Shown: positions 51,619 through 61,013, counted from the stretch's first letter. The stretch is 64,000 nucleotides of DNA from Candidatus Melainabacteria bacterium (GCA_016716405.1 JADJWK010000001.1:1426001-1490000); one strand, 5' to 3'. Notes: generated from the sequence alone by a model not told the origin. Program-made: numbers and translations.

Positions 51619-52584
51619 TTACTGGCGAGTGGGAGGCAATTCCACTACTGCTTTTTGAGCGGCGGACCACATCTCGATGGCATAGTTCGGCGCCGGAGGC
51701 ACGGAGCCGGATGCTCTTTCGGGATCGAGCCCGGGATCGGCTGTTTCCAGTCCGGGAGGAGGCGGTAGCTGGAAGCCGGGATCGGAGCCGGATGCCTGGG
51801 CGAGTCTGGGCTCGCTGCTCTCTTCCCCGCGCGGGTAGAGCGCTGTCACATCGACGGTGACTACCGGGGCGTGGTCGTCTTTGTTCCGCAGGCTCAGATA
51901 GATCTTGCTGGCGGCAACGCCTTTGACCAGTTTCTGTGCGTCCTCGGGGGAGACCGCCACGGTGACGGAGCTGGAAGGCATAGCCTCCTTCCTTCCCGGA
52001 GAGGTCTCATAGGTCTGTCCTACCGCTATGATTTTCACATCAGAGAGGATTGGAGCCACCTGGGTCTGGGCGCCGGAGCCCACCATGCTCATAATGTCGA
52101 CTCGGCTTTCAGGCGTCACGAAACCGGCTACGCCGGAATTGGCGTCCACGGCGAAGGTGACTGCTCGCATGCCTTTCGGCAGGCGGGACTCGAATCCCAG
52201 AGAGATTCCTATAGGTGCCAGATCATGTTGAGAGAGGATCTGCCCCTGGGTGAGACCGTATTTGGCTATTCTGCCGGCGGCCAGGGATGGGGATGTGATG
52301 GCGTCCTGGGGCACACGGCTGAGAGGGATTTGCTTCTCGACCAGGGCGTCGGAGGCGATGGGAGTTCCTTCCGGAATATCCTTGGCCAGATAGACCACCC
52401 TGGCGTCGTTTGATTTGAGCTTGTCTTCGGCGACTCTCAATCGGTCCTTATATTCTCTGTCTTTGACGTCGAGATACGAGGTGACCAGCAAGGTGGTACC
52501 GGCAGCGATACCGATCATGGCCACCAGCAGAAATGCCGGAGGTATGCGCGACATCGACAGAACAAGCGAACGCAATGGATTCAT
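51619..52584 (-). CDS. cpaB: CpaB/RcpC-like Flp pilus assembly protein
   Basis: 321 residues. One N-terminal membrane helix (about 17-36) is followed by a SAF-like domain (about 60-130: ARVVYLAKDIPEGTPIASDALVEK) and a CpaB C-terminal region (RAVTFAVDANSGVAGFVTPESRVDI). The last 65 residues are Pro/Ser-rich. In other bacteria CpaB/RcpC takes part in assembly of Flp (tad) pili. No other tad/cpa gene is in the window, so it is an isolated copy or a relative with another role. Confidence 0.85.
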   Translation of the reverse strand: MNPLRSLVLSMSRIPPAFLLVAMIGIAAGTTLLVTSYLDVKDREYKDRLRVAEDKLKSNDARVVYLAKDIPEGTPIASDALVEKQIPLSRVPQDAITSPSLAAGRIAKYGLTQGQILSQHDLAPIGISLGFESRLPKGMRAVTFAVDANSGVAGFVTPESRVDIMSMVGSGAQTQVAPILSDVKIIAVGQTYETSPGRKEAMPSSSVTVAVSPEDAQKLVKGVAASKIYLSLRNKDDHAPVVTVDVTALYPRGEESSEPRLAQASGSDPGFQLPPPPGLETADPGLDPERASGSVPPAPNYAIEMWSAAQKAVVELPPTRQ

Positions 52585-52794
52585 TATCTATGCTCCTTCG
52601 TGCAGGCGGAAAGATTAACCACTCCCATCAAACGTTGCCTGCCACCAGCGGATAATAGGGAAAACCCTGGAAGACCAGTATCCTATCCCGTGGCGATATC
52701 CCGAAAGCCTTGCCGGAATGGGTGTTCGGAGAGTCCTTCCGTCGACCGATATGTAAACGGCCGGCAACAATCTGGTATACGCTCAATGCTCGTA

Positions 52795-54882
52795 TTAATC
52801 GACTAAGTCTTGCAGGTTTGTGCGAGCTTGGAATCTGCCTTCGAGAGACCTTTCCCAGCGTTTATGATAGGCTTTAATGAAGTCCTCGAGTTGTGTCGCC
52901 GCAATACCGGCGCAGTGAATCATTTCGACTCGATCGAGATGCGGAGATTCGACCAGGCGCATCAGCACCTTTGCGTCGAGTGTGCAGTTCTCGAGAACGA
53001 GACCGGCCACTGACGAGCCTGACAGAGCCTCGAGGTCGGCTGACGTGCATCGCCGATCATTGAGTTTCAAGAGAGTGAGGGTCTTGATTCTCGCAATCGC
53101 TTCGATGTCATCATGATCGAACTCACGGGCGTTTATCGTCAGGTTCGTTAGCGCCTTCCACTTACCGATTTCTCTGGCAGCGTCTTTTTGAGCCCTGTCT
53201 AGAAGCAGGGATCGCACCTGTCTGTCCGAGAAGAAACGCAGCTCATTTCTGCCAACCGGCAGATGGATGATGCTGATATCCACTGCCTTCGTACTCGCGA
53301 TAGCTTTGCCAACCCGCTCCGGCTCGAGATGACTCAAGTGCACGGAGAGAAAAGTCAGTTTCTCGAGTCCTTTCAGACTTTCGAGTCCGGAGACGGAGAC
53401 CTTGTCCAGATCTTTCAGAATCAGACTGCTCAGATCGAGCTTCTCGGCTATGACCTTCATTCCTCTATCGGTTACCGGGCAGTCGTTGAGCTCGAGGGAC
53501 TCGAAGGGTCTTAATGTCGAGAGCGTCTCGATGGCATTGTCGTCGATTTTCGTATTGCGGATCAGGCAGAGCCCGTGAAGACCCGATATCTCTTTCAGGC
53601 TGGCAAGGCTTGATGCATCGTATATGGTGTCTTCGAGAGTCAGGTGTGTCAGGGGCAATCTGGCGATTCTCTCGAGACCGCTGGGGGTGATTCCGTTGCC
53701 CATGATTTTGAGATGCGATAATGGAGGACTCTTGAGGCGCTCGATATCATTATCGCTGGCATCTTCTCCCAGAATAGCTGTTTTTCCTTCATCCGCTCTT
53801 CTGATCGGATCAAGCTTCGGTAGTGCCGAAAAAGCCGGCGTCATTTTAATCTGTATCGATTTCTCCCGGGGCTGCGAGGTCTCGAGCAAAGTGATTCCCA
53901 GATAAGCCGCGATTGCCACTATCACCACTACCACCAGGAAGGGCATGGCTGATCTGAGGGCGGACAACTCGCTACTGCCGGCGGCTGCCGCTTCCTGGCC
54001 TGCGTCTGTCCCTGACTCCTGCTCCGGCTTTCTTATGTCATAGCTTAAGGACTCATCGATTATTCTTTCCAGCTCGCTTCTGAGCTTGCCCATCCCGGCT
54101 GGTCGGTCTCCAGGCTCTTTTTCGAGACACTGCATAATCAGTCTCTCCAGGCTCGATCCGGCCTCTCCGTATTCCAGAGACAGGGGGCGCGGTGACTCGT
54201 CGCGGTGCATCATCATGGTCTCCAGCGCGGTATCGCCGCGAAAGGGAGGCTCTCCCGAGAGGCACTCGTACATGAGGCAGCCCAGGCTGTAGATGTCCGA
54301 GCGCTCATCGACGGAGGCGGCGCTGGTTTGCTCCGGGCTCATATAGAGGGGGCTGCCGATATTGGCGCCGGAGATGGTGAGCCTATCGTCGCTTTCGATC
54401 AGTCTGGCGATGCCGAAGTCGACGATCTTGACAATGATTTCGCCGTTTTCTCCTTCTGTCAGCATGATATTGGACGGCTTGATGTCCCGGTGCAGGACGC
54501 CATTGCTGTGGGCGTGAGCCAGACCTGCTGCGATTCTTTCGAAAACAGGCAGGGCTTCTTCTACAGAGAGTGCACCATTGCTCTTGATTCGATTCGCCAA
54601 TGATTTGCCGGGGACGAGCTCCATGACAAGATAGAGCTTACCGTCCGCGTTGCCGAAATCGAGCACTCTGGCGACGTTCTGGTGATTGAGCCGGCCGGCC
54701 GCTCGGGCCTCGCGTTGAAAGCGCAGGACCGTTGCGTTGCCTGGACTGTCGTCCTGCAATAGCTTGATGGCGACATCGATATCGAGATCGGGATGGTGCG
54801 CTCTAAATACGGTGCTCATTCCGCCGCTTCCCAGGCTACCGAGGATGCGATATTTCCCGATGGTTTCCGGTTGCGACGGCAT
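52795..54882 (-). CDS. PknB-type Ser/Thr kinase with leucine-rich-repeat sensor
   Basis: 695 residues. N-terminal kinase (about 8-275): glycine loop LGSGGMSTVF, Lys40, VLHRDIKPSN, VDFGIARL and GSPLYMSPEQ. A membrane helix at about 310-333 (FLVVVVIVAIAAYLGITLL) is followed by roughly 300 residues of leucine-rich repeats (LTHLTLEDT, LHGLCLIRNT, FESLELNDC, LSSLILKDL). The layout, kinase inside and repeat sensor outside, is like eukaryotic-type PASTA kinases but with LRRs. The TPR gene lies 16 bases upstream and runs the same way. Confidence 0.9.
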   Translation of the reverse strand: MPSQPETIGKYRILGSLGSGGMSTVFRAHHPDLDIDVAIKLLQDDSPGNATVLRFQREARAAGRLNHQNVARVLDFGNADGKLYLVMELVPGKSLANRIKSNGALSVEEALPVFERIAAGLAHAHSNGVLHRDIKPSNIMLTEGENGEIIVKIVDFGIARLIESDDRLTISGANIGSPLYMSPEQTSAASVDERSDIYSLGCLMYECLSGEPPFRGDTALETMMMHRDESPRPLSLEYGEAGSSLERLIMQCLEKEPGDRPAGMGKLRSELERIIDESLSYDIRKPEQESGTDAGQEAAAAGSSELSALRSAMPFLVVVVIVAIAAYLGITLLETSQPREKSIQIKMTPAFSALPKLDPIRRADEGKTAILGEDASDNDIERLKSPPLSHLKIMGNGITPSGLERIARLPLTHLTLEDTIYDASSLASLKEISGLHGLCLIRNTKIDDNAIETLSTLRPFESLELNDCPVTDRGMKVIAEKLDLSSLILKDLDKVSVSGLESLKGLEKLTFLSVHLSHLEPERVGKAIASTKAVDISIIHLPVGRNELRFFSDRQVRSLLLDRAQKDAAREIGKWKALTNLTINAREFDHDDIEAIARIKTLTLLKLNDRRCTSADLEALSGSSVAGLVLENCTLDAKVLMRLVESPHLDRVEMIHCAGIAATQLEDFIKAYHKRWERSLEGRFQARTNLQDLVD

Positions 54883-54898
54883 GACAATGACCGCTCTT

Positions 54899-55810
54899 CT
54901 ATTTCTTCTTCTTCGTGACCCGGATCCTGGCCATGTCTTTGGCGGCCAGGTTGCCCTGACCTAGCCTGGTATAGATCTTGGCTCTCAGCTTGTAGAGGCT
55001 GTCGATCTTGTACCCTCTGAATTCCCTGATTCCGTCGGTGATATCCTTGAGGGCTTTATCGGTGTCGCCGTAGTCGAAATAAACATTGGCCCGGCGCTCC
55101 AGAGCGCGCCAGTCAGCCGGGTCCTTTTCGATTATGCGGCTGTAGTCCTTGATCGCATCCGGTCCCTTTTTGACCTGCTGGTAGCAATAGGCCCGGCGCA
55201 TGAGCATCTCGTAGGAGTCGGGATCGTCTTCCATGGCCTTGCTGTAGTCTTCGATAGCCTGGTCATACTTGCGGAGCTTGTAATAAGTGTCGGCTCTCTG
55301 CCTGAAAGTCTTCGGGTCTTTCTTGATATTGAGTGCTTCGGTGAGATTGTCGATTACGTCCGTGCTGACGCCGATCAGATTGAAGCACTTGGCTCGCTTC
55401 AAGTAGATGTCGTACTTGTTCTTGCTTCCTTTATTCAGCGCCTGGCTGAGATCCCTGAGGGCTTTGTCGAACTGCCCGATGGCTATGAATATGTCTGCCC
55501 GCAGCTCATAGGGCTCGGGTTTCCTGGTCTCGAGCTCGATGGCTTTGTTGGCGTTGAAAAGGGCAGCCGGGTATTGCATCAGGTGATAAAAGGAAAGCCC
55601 GCGCCAGTAATAGCCCAGATACTCTTTAGGGTTCTTCTTGATATAGGCGTCGCAGCGCCCTCTCACCTTGTCGTAGAGCCGCTTGTCGAACATCTCCTGG
55701 ACATTGTCCAGGGTCGGGGCAGCATTCTCGGAGGCTCCCGGCGCCGGGGTCCCCCAGCCCGCAAGAAGCAGGACGGTCAGAGCGGTGGCGGTCTTGGATT
55801 GGCGGCTCAT
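54899..55810 (-). CDS. Secreted TPR protein
   Basis: 303 residues. A Sec signal peptide (1-26, cleavage near PGA-SE) is followed by about seven TPR units, each with the expected spacing (AYIKKNPKEYLGYYWRGLSF, ALRDLSQALNKG, AIEDYSKAMEDDPDSYEMLM, AIKDYSRIIEKDPADWRALE). It lies directly upstream of the LRR kinase gene with a 16-base gap, so it is probably cotranscribed with it and may present ligands to its sensor. Confidence 0.8.
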   Translation of the reverse strand: MSRQSKTATALTVLLLAGWGTPAPGASENAAPTLDNVQEMFDKRLYDKVRGRCDAYIKKNPKEYLGYYWRGLSFYHLMQYPAALFNANKAIELETRKPEPYELRADIFIAIGQFDKALRDLSQALNKGSKNKYDIYLKRAKCFNLIGVSTDVIDNLTEALNIKKDPKTFRQRADTYYKLRKYDQAIEDYSKAMEDDPDSYEMLMRRAYCYQQVKKGPDAIKDYSRIIEKDPADWRALERRANVYFDYGDTDKALKDITDGIREFRGYKIDSLYKLRAKIYTRLGQGNLAAKDMARIRVTKKKK

Positions 55811-55872
55811 GGTGCTTTGCTGGTTCGAATCGAGACCGATATTGTCTCACACAGATCTGATATATTGAATGA

Positions 55873-56463
55873 ATGAGAATCTACCGGCAGGCGGTCACGA
55901 TTGCTACCAGTCTTCTGGCTCTTGGTTCTGTCGCGATTGCCGCCCCGCTTCCAGATGAACAGGGAGCAACTCCTGCTTCGAATGGATCGCCTGCTCGGAA
56001 GTCGAAGAAGCCGAGAGCGACCGCCGGGAGCGTGGCCGCTCATGGTGGTAGCTCATTCGATGATGTTCTCGACCTGCCCGGTCTGTCTGACAGTCAGAGG
56101 CTGGCATTGCTCAAGATTGTCCAGGAATTCAAAATGAGCTCGAAATCCCTGAGGCGCGAGTTGAAAGCCAACAAAGCTCAGCTGAGACAGATGAGAGGGA
56201 ATCATCAGCCTCAAGAGGCCGGGACTGTGATCGGCGGCGCCATAATGGCTGGTCTGGCATCGGTGGAGCCGGGGAAGCAAGTCGCGGGCAGAAGACAGCG
56301 CCCTGGCGCCGATGAGACTGCAGAAGAGAGAAGGAGACATCATGTCCTGAAGGCTCGGATTCTGGATGTAAAGCAAGAGCTGGCTGAATTGAGGTCGGCG
56401 GCCTGGAAGCAGATCCTGCCGATTCTGACTCCCGAGCAAAGAGAGAGCCTCAAGCCTGATTGA
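55873..56463 (+). CDS. Spy/CpxP-like exported protein
   Basis: 196 residues with a signal peptide (1-23) and a charged, helical mature part. Pattern LSDSQRLALLKIVQEFKMSSKSLRRELKANKAQLRQM, later WKQILPILTPEQRESL, recalls the LTxxQ motif of Spy/CpxP periplasmic chaperones. A Gly-rich hydrophobic stretch (TVIGGAIMAGLASVE) lies in between. Probably a periplasmic folding or stress protein. It is divergent from the TPR gene. Confidence 0.65.
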   Translation: MRIYRQAVTIATSLLALGSVAIAAPLPDEQGATPASNGSPARKSKKPRATAGSVAAHGGSSFDDVLDLPGLSDSQRLALLKIVQEFKMSSKSLRRELKANKAQLRQMRGNHQPQEAGTVIGGAIMAGLASVEPGKQVAGRRQRPGADETAEERRRHHVLKARILDVKQELAELRSAAWKQILPILTPEQRESLKPD

Positions 56464-56465
56464 AT

Positions 56466-57455
56466 CTACCTTCTTGTCCCGAGAGCGTCTCTCACCTGAC
56501 TCTCTAAGAGCAGACCGAACATCGCACCGATGACACGGGGCGGGCTCTGGGAGGTAAAGTCGTTTCCCGGAAGCGGTTGTATGTATATGTCCGGCAGCGA
56601 TGACCGGGTAGCTCTGGTGCTCCCGCTCAATGAAGTGACAAGAGTATTGGAGGCGAGGGCTGCAGGCGTTGTATTTCCGTCATTCCAGATCGGGGTCACA
56701 ACCGGTATGACTCTTGAAGCCTCTGATATGGCAGTCATGTTCGCTCTCAAGCTCTGGTAATCGGATCTGGATTGAAACCTCTCCAGGGATGTTTCGAAGG
56801 CCCGGCCGCGATTGGCCTGGCTGACCGGTTCGCCCAGGCTCTGCTCGAGACCGGAGAGACTAACTGCTTCGAGTCCTCCACTGACGCTGAGGACTGTTAT
56901 ATCCTTGCTGCGAGCATCCCGGGCGGCCGCCTGAAAAGCCGCATCGCTTCCCTGGCTCACATCGTAGCGGACTATCTCGACACGGTCTCTGATATAGCCA
57001 GGCAGGGAGGCCCGCAGTCTGTCCTCGACTCCTCTACCGTGCGCCGAGCTGAAATCGTCGACTATCCCGACTCGGATCACGCCATCCTGCTCGAGCTGGC
57101 TCAGGGCATGACTTGTAAAACTGCCTCTCAGGGAACGCCTATCGAGGGCGGAGCCGGCATCGGCGGAGTCAACCGGGAGAACTCTGGTGACGGTGTCATT
57201 GTAGACATCCCTGATCCCATCCCTGATCCCATCCCTGATCTGGCCCGGGATGCTTCTTATATCAGCTATCTCTGTCGAGGTAGAGATCTGGGAGAGAAGC
57301 TCCTCGCTGCTCGTGAAGCCTGATGGAGTATCTCTATCGGATCTTTCCATCGGTCCGTGTTGGCTCAGCCAATCGATCGAGACCGCTGACAGAGCACAGT
57401 TCTCGTATCCATCCGCCTTCTCCGGGGGCGGCGTCCATCGCTCGAAAGTGGTCAT
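56466..57455 (-). CDS. Divergent subtilisin-like serine protease
   Basis: 329 residues from ATG 57455 (AGGAG nine bases upstream; the longer frame from 57512 is rejected). No signal peptide. The S8 elements are present in order: Asp133 in GIVDDFSSAHG, His139 in the same segment, oxyanion Asn258 in PIWNDGNTTP, and Ser302 in FTSQSPPRVIG, which keeps the TSxxxPxVxG spacing. Asp and His are only six residues apart, much closer than in subtilisin. It is probably active inside the cell. Substrate unknown. Confidence 0.65.
   Translation of the reverse strand: MTTFERWTPPPEKADGYENCALSAVSIDWLSQHGPMERSDRDTPSGFTSSEELLSQISTSTEIADIRSIPGQIRDGIRDGIRDVYNDTVTRVLPVDSADAGSALDRRSLRGSFTSHALSQLEQDGVIRVGIVDDFSSAHGRGVEDRLRASLPGYIRDRVEIVRYDVSQGSDAAFQAAARDARSKDITVLSVSGGLEAVSLSGLEQSLGEPVSQANRGRAFETSLERFQSRSDYQSLRANMTAISEASRVIPVVTPIWNDGNTTPAALASNTLVTSLSGSTRATRSSLPDIYIQPLPGNDFTSQSPPRVIGAMFGLLLESQVRDALGTRR
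57207..57242. repeat. Three 12-base tandem repeats
   Basis: ATCCCTGATCCC occurs twice and then a third time with two changes. It lies within the subtilase gene and, on that strand, encodes a repeated IRDG. It could vary in copy number between strains. Confidence 0.7.
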
Positions 57456-57569
57456 GACTTGAGTCTCCTGTGTCGCCTTTCGGAGCAGCAGCTCCAGTCT
57501 CAATTGGACCACCGGATTATGACAGAGGGATCACAGAGGGATAACAGCGGAATCGCAGAAGCCCGGGAC

Positions 57570-58658
57570 TCAGGCACGCCTTCGCATGGAAAGCCAGAGG
57601 GACCTCAGGGCCTGGCTGAGTCCCGGCGGCGGGCTCTCAATTCTGAGCAGGTGCTCCCTGATAGTCAGCAGTCGCTCCAGAACGTCGATCATAGTCTGGT
57701 AACGATTGGCAGGCTCTTTCAAAATGCAAGTCTGAATCAGATCCAGGAGCATTGTCTCGGCTGCCGACAGCGATCTGCTCTGTACTCTAACAGGGCGTTC
57801 AGCCTCGAGGTGGTTCTTGAGCGAGGCGATCCTGCTATCGCCGATAAACGGAGGATAGGACATGAATGCCTCGAACATGACACAGCCGAGCGAATAGATG
57901 TCCGACCTCTGATCCACTGGTGCCCCTGAAATTATCTCCGGGCTGAGATAAAGAGCATTGCCTATGATTCTTTTCTCCAGTGTGTCTGCCGATTGACCGT
58001 CAGGCGTCTGAATGATTCTGGCGATACCGAAGTCTATAATCTTGACCTGAAAACAGGCTGTCTCGCATTGCGTGAGCATCAGGTTGCCGGTTGTCAGATC
58101 CCTGTGCAGGATTCCCAGGCTGTGGGCATAGTGCATGGCCTCGGTTACCTGCGAGAAAATAGAGAGCATCTCTTCCACAGGCAGTTTCTGCCTCCTGGCG
58201 AGCAGGTCCTTCAAGGTCACGCCATGGACATAATCCATTACCATGAACGGATGTCCGTTCTCGGTAAGGCCGAAGTCCAGTAGTTTGACTATGCCGGGGT
58301 GATCGAAACGAGCGGTGATTTTGGCCTCTTTGTGGAAGCGCATTACACGTCGAGGATTCGAGCTCGAGCCATCGACAAGCTTGATGGCGACAGTGCGCTC
58401 GAGGATTATGTCGCGAGCCCTGTATACGGTGCCCATGCCGCCATTACCGAGCCAGCTGTCGATCTCGTAGCGATTGTTTATGACTGCTCCCGGCGGGATG
58501 CCAGGGATGCCAGGGATGCTGTCAAGACCGGAAGTGGTGCTCATGTCGGGGCTCCATTGCGCCTGAATAACAGGCTCTCTACCGATGCCGCTATGGGCAG
58601 CGTGATTTGTCGGTGGGTGGCTCGTCGCGGCTAACATGGCATCTAACTGCACACTCAT
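57570..58658 (-). CDS. Ser/Thr protein kinase
   Basis: 362 residues from ATG 58658 (a TTG at 58679 is the alternative). A disordered N-terminus of about 55 residues is followed by a kinase domain with glycine loop LGNGGMGTVY, Lys in VAIKLV, GILHRDLTTGNLML, KIIDFGIARI and ALYLSPEII. The Lys of HRDLKPxN is Thr here. No membrane helix is seen, so it is soluble, unlike the other kinases here. A short Pro/Ile/Gly repeat (GIPGIP) precedes the domain. Confidence 0.9.
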   Translation of the reverse strand: MSVQLDAMLAATSHPPTNHAAHSGIGREPVIQAQWSPDMSTTSGLDSIPGIPGIPPGAVINNRYEIDSWLGNGGMGTVYRARDIILERTVAIKLVDGSSSNPRRVMRFHKEAKITARFDHPGIVKLLDFGLTENGHPFMVMDYVHGVTLKDLLARRQKLPVEEMLSIFSQVTEAMHYAHSLGILHRDLTTGNLMLTQCETACFQVKIIDFGIARIIQTPDGQSADTLEKRIIGNALYLSPEIISGAPVDQRSDIYSLGCVMFEAFMSYPPFIGDSRIASLKNHLEAERPVRVQSRSLSAAETMLLDLIQTCILKEPANRYQTMIDVLERLLTIREHLLRIESPPPGLSQALRSLWLSMRRRA

Positions 58659-58773
58659 CCTGACAGCTGATCCTGACAAAGTTATGACAGTGTCAAGAAA
58701 AAATACTATATCGTGTCAGTTTTAGAGGGAGGAAGGAGAAAGAGGCTCGCTATTCTTCCCGCTTCAAGCTGTC

Positions 58774-58779
58774 TATAAT
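58774..58779 (+). promoter_or_regulatory. Perfect -10 box TATAAT upstream of tex
   Basis: TATAAT lies 74 bases before the tex ATG, giving a leader of about 65 bases. No clear -35 is visible 17 bases upstream. An 11-base palindrome, TGACA-G-TGTCA (58685-58695), and further TGTCA copies lie within 90 bases upstream and may be operators for tex or the divergent kinase. Confidence 0.4.
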
Positions 58780-58853
58780 TAGCCTGAGGTATGGAGTAGG
58801 CGGTCTGTCCTCCGCTTCTCGCCAATGCCTGTGAAGACAGAGGGAAAACATTG

Positions 58854-61013
58854 ATGCCTGTGCCTGATTATGCCGTGGCCATATCCAGAGAGCTGAATAT
58901 AAGTGTCGGTCAGATAAGCGCCACTCTAGCCTTGTTAGATGAAGACTGCACCATTCCCTTCATAGCCCGCTACCGAAAGGAAGCCACGGGCTTGCTGGAC
59001 GAAGTGGCAATTACCAATATCAGAGACGCGAGACAGCGCCTCAGTCAATTAGACAAGCGCCGTGAAGCGATGCTCAAATCACTGCAAGAGCGGCAACTTC
59101 TCACCGAAGAATTGCAATCGAAGCTAGCCGGTGCCACCAGCTTGAACGACCTGGAAGACATCTACCTGCCCTTCAAACCCAGGCGCAAGACCCGTGCCAG
59201 CGTGGCCAGAGAAAAGGGCCTCGAACCCCTGGCTCTGGACATTTTCAATTACCGCATAAAAGATGTGAAACAAGCCGCCCAGTCCTACCTGGACAAAGAG
59301 AAGGGAGTAGAGTCGATTGAGCAAGCCATAGACGGCGCCAGAGACATCATGGCCGAATGGATGAGCGAGCACCCGCAAGTGCGAAAGCAATTGCGAGCCT
59401 ACTGGTTGAAAGACGCGGTGATCACTTCCAAGCTGGTCAAAGGCAAAGAGGAAGAGGCGCAAAAATACAAAGATTACTTCAAGTGGACGGAGAAAGCTTC
59501 GGCAGCGCCATCCCACAGAGTTCTAGCCATGCTGCGTGGTGAAAATGAAGGCATGCTAAAACTAACCATGGCCCCAGATGACGAAGAAGCTTTGATCATC
59601 ATGGACAATAGCTTCCTCAAGGGGGAGGGCGCTTGCAAAGATCTGATCGAGATAACCATAGAAGATGCCTACGACAGGCTCCTGGCGCCTTCTATGGAAA
59701 CCGAATTGCGAGCCGAACTGAAAAAGCGCGCCGATCACGAGGCGATTAGAGTCTTCTCCAAGAATTTGAGAGAACTTTTGATGGCACCACCCCTGGGGCA
59801 AGTTTCCATGATCGCCATTGACCCCGGTTTTCGCACCGGCTGCAAACTAGTCTGCCTTTCTCCGCAGGGCGATCTGCTGCACCACGACGTGGTTTATCCG
59901 CATATGGAAGGCGGCGATGGCGCCAGGCAGGCTAGAGCCAACGCAGAAAAGAAGCTTCTGGACTTATGCAGAAAACATTCGGTGCTTGCCATCGCCTTAG
60001 GAAACGGCACCGCCGGCAGGGAAACCGAGGCATTTCTGCGCTCCATCGACTTTTCAGGCGCCGCTCTTCCGGCACCCCAGATAGTCATGGTAAACGAAAG
60101 CGGTGCCTCGATTTACTCGGCCTCCGATGTAGCAAGAGAAGAATTTCCCGACCACGACCTGACCGTAAGAGGTGCTGTCTCGATCGGTCGAAGGCTCATG
60201 GATCCGCTGGCCGAACTGGTCAAGCTCGATCCGAAATCCATAGGAGTGGGGCAATACCAGCATGACGTCGATCAAAGCGAATTGAAAACCAGCCTCGACG
60301 ATACGGTCATCAGCTGCGTCAACTCGGTGGGAGTGGAACTTAACACAGCCAGCAAACAGTTGCTCTCTTATGTATCCGGGCTCGGCAAGCAAATTGCCGG
60401 CAACATTGTGCACCATCGCCGGGAAAACGGACCCTTCCAATCACGGGCAGAATTGCGAAAAGTCAGCCGGCTCGGTCCCAAAGCCTTTGAGCAGTGCGCC
60501 GGCTTCCTGCGCATCAGGGAGGCGGCAAACCCACTCGATGCCAGCGCCGTTCATCCGGAAAGCTACAAAGTAGTGGAAGCAATGGCCCAAGACCTTGGTC
60601 TCGAAGTCGCAGATCTCATGAAAGATGCCGAAGCGCGAGAAAAAATCGACCTCGAGCGCTATGTCACGGACAAGATCGGTATTCCAACACTGCAGGATAT
60701 TTTGCAAGAATTAGAGAAGCCGGGCCGAGATCCCAGAGCCAGGCTCGAACCGGTAGAGTTTGCCGAAGGCGTGCATAGCATGGATGACCTGAAGGAAGGC
60801 ATGAAGATTCCCGGCATCATAACCAATGTCACCGCCTTCGGCGCCTTTGTGGACATAGGCGTGCACCAGGACGGACTCGTGCACATAAGCGAACTTTCCA
60901 ACAAGTACATTAAAGATGCCAGCGAAGTGGTAACCGTTCAGCAAAAGGTACAGGTGACCGTGCTTGCCGTAGATAAGGCAAGGAAGCGGATTTCGCTCAG
61001 CTTGAAACGCTAG
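58854..61013 (+). CDS. tex: Tex-family RNA-binding transcription accessory protein
   Basis: 719 residues from ATG 58854, with AGAGG ten bases upstream. The start IPFIARYRKEATGLLDE is the Tex signature; then a YqgF-like domain (VSMIAIDPGFRTGCKLV), helix-hairpin-helix region (LASKQLL-type NTASKQLLSYVSGLGKQIA) and a C-terminal S1 RNA-binding domain (GIITNVTAFGAFVDIGVHQDGLVHISEL). Tex is linked to transcription and RNA decay. Its codon use is unlike the neighbours: GAA far outnumbers GAG, and AAA, CAA and CTA are frequent. Confidence 0.95.
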   Translation: MPVPDYAVAISRELNISVGQISATLALLDEDCTIPFIARYRKEATGLLDEVAITNIRDARQRLSQLDKRREAMLKSLQERQLLTEELQSKLAGATSLNDLEDIYLPFKPRRKTRASVAREKGLEPLALDIFNYRIKDVKQAAQSYLDKEKGVESIEQAIDGARDIMAEWMSEHPQVRKQLRAYWLKDAVITSKLVKGKEEEAQKYKDYFKWTEKASAAPSHRVLAMLRGENEGMLKLTMAPDDEEALIIMDNSFLKGEGACKDLIEITIEDAYDRLLAPSMETELRAELKKRADHEAIRVFSKNLRELLMAPPLGQVSMIAIDPGFRTGCKLVCLSPQGDLLHHDVVYPHMEGGDGARQARANAEKKLLDLCRKHSVLAIALGNGTAGRETEAFLRSIDFSGAALPAPQIVMVNESGASIYSASDVAREEFPDHDLTVRGAVSIGRRLMDPLAELVKLDPKSIGVGQYQHDVDQSELKTSLDDTVISCVNSVGVELNTASKQLLSYVSGLGKQIAGNIVHHRRENGPFQSRAELRKVSRLGPKAFEQCAGFLRIREAANPLDASAVHPESYKVVEAMAQDLGLEVADLMKDAEAREKIDLERYVTDKIGIPTLQDILQELEKPGRDPRARLEPVEFAEGVHSMDDLKEGMKIPGIITNVTAFGAFVDIGVHQDGLVHISELSNKYIKDASEVVTVQQKVQVTVLAVDKARKRISLSLKR

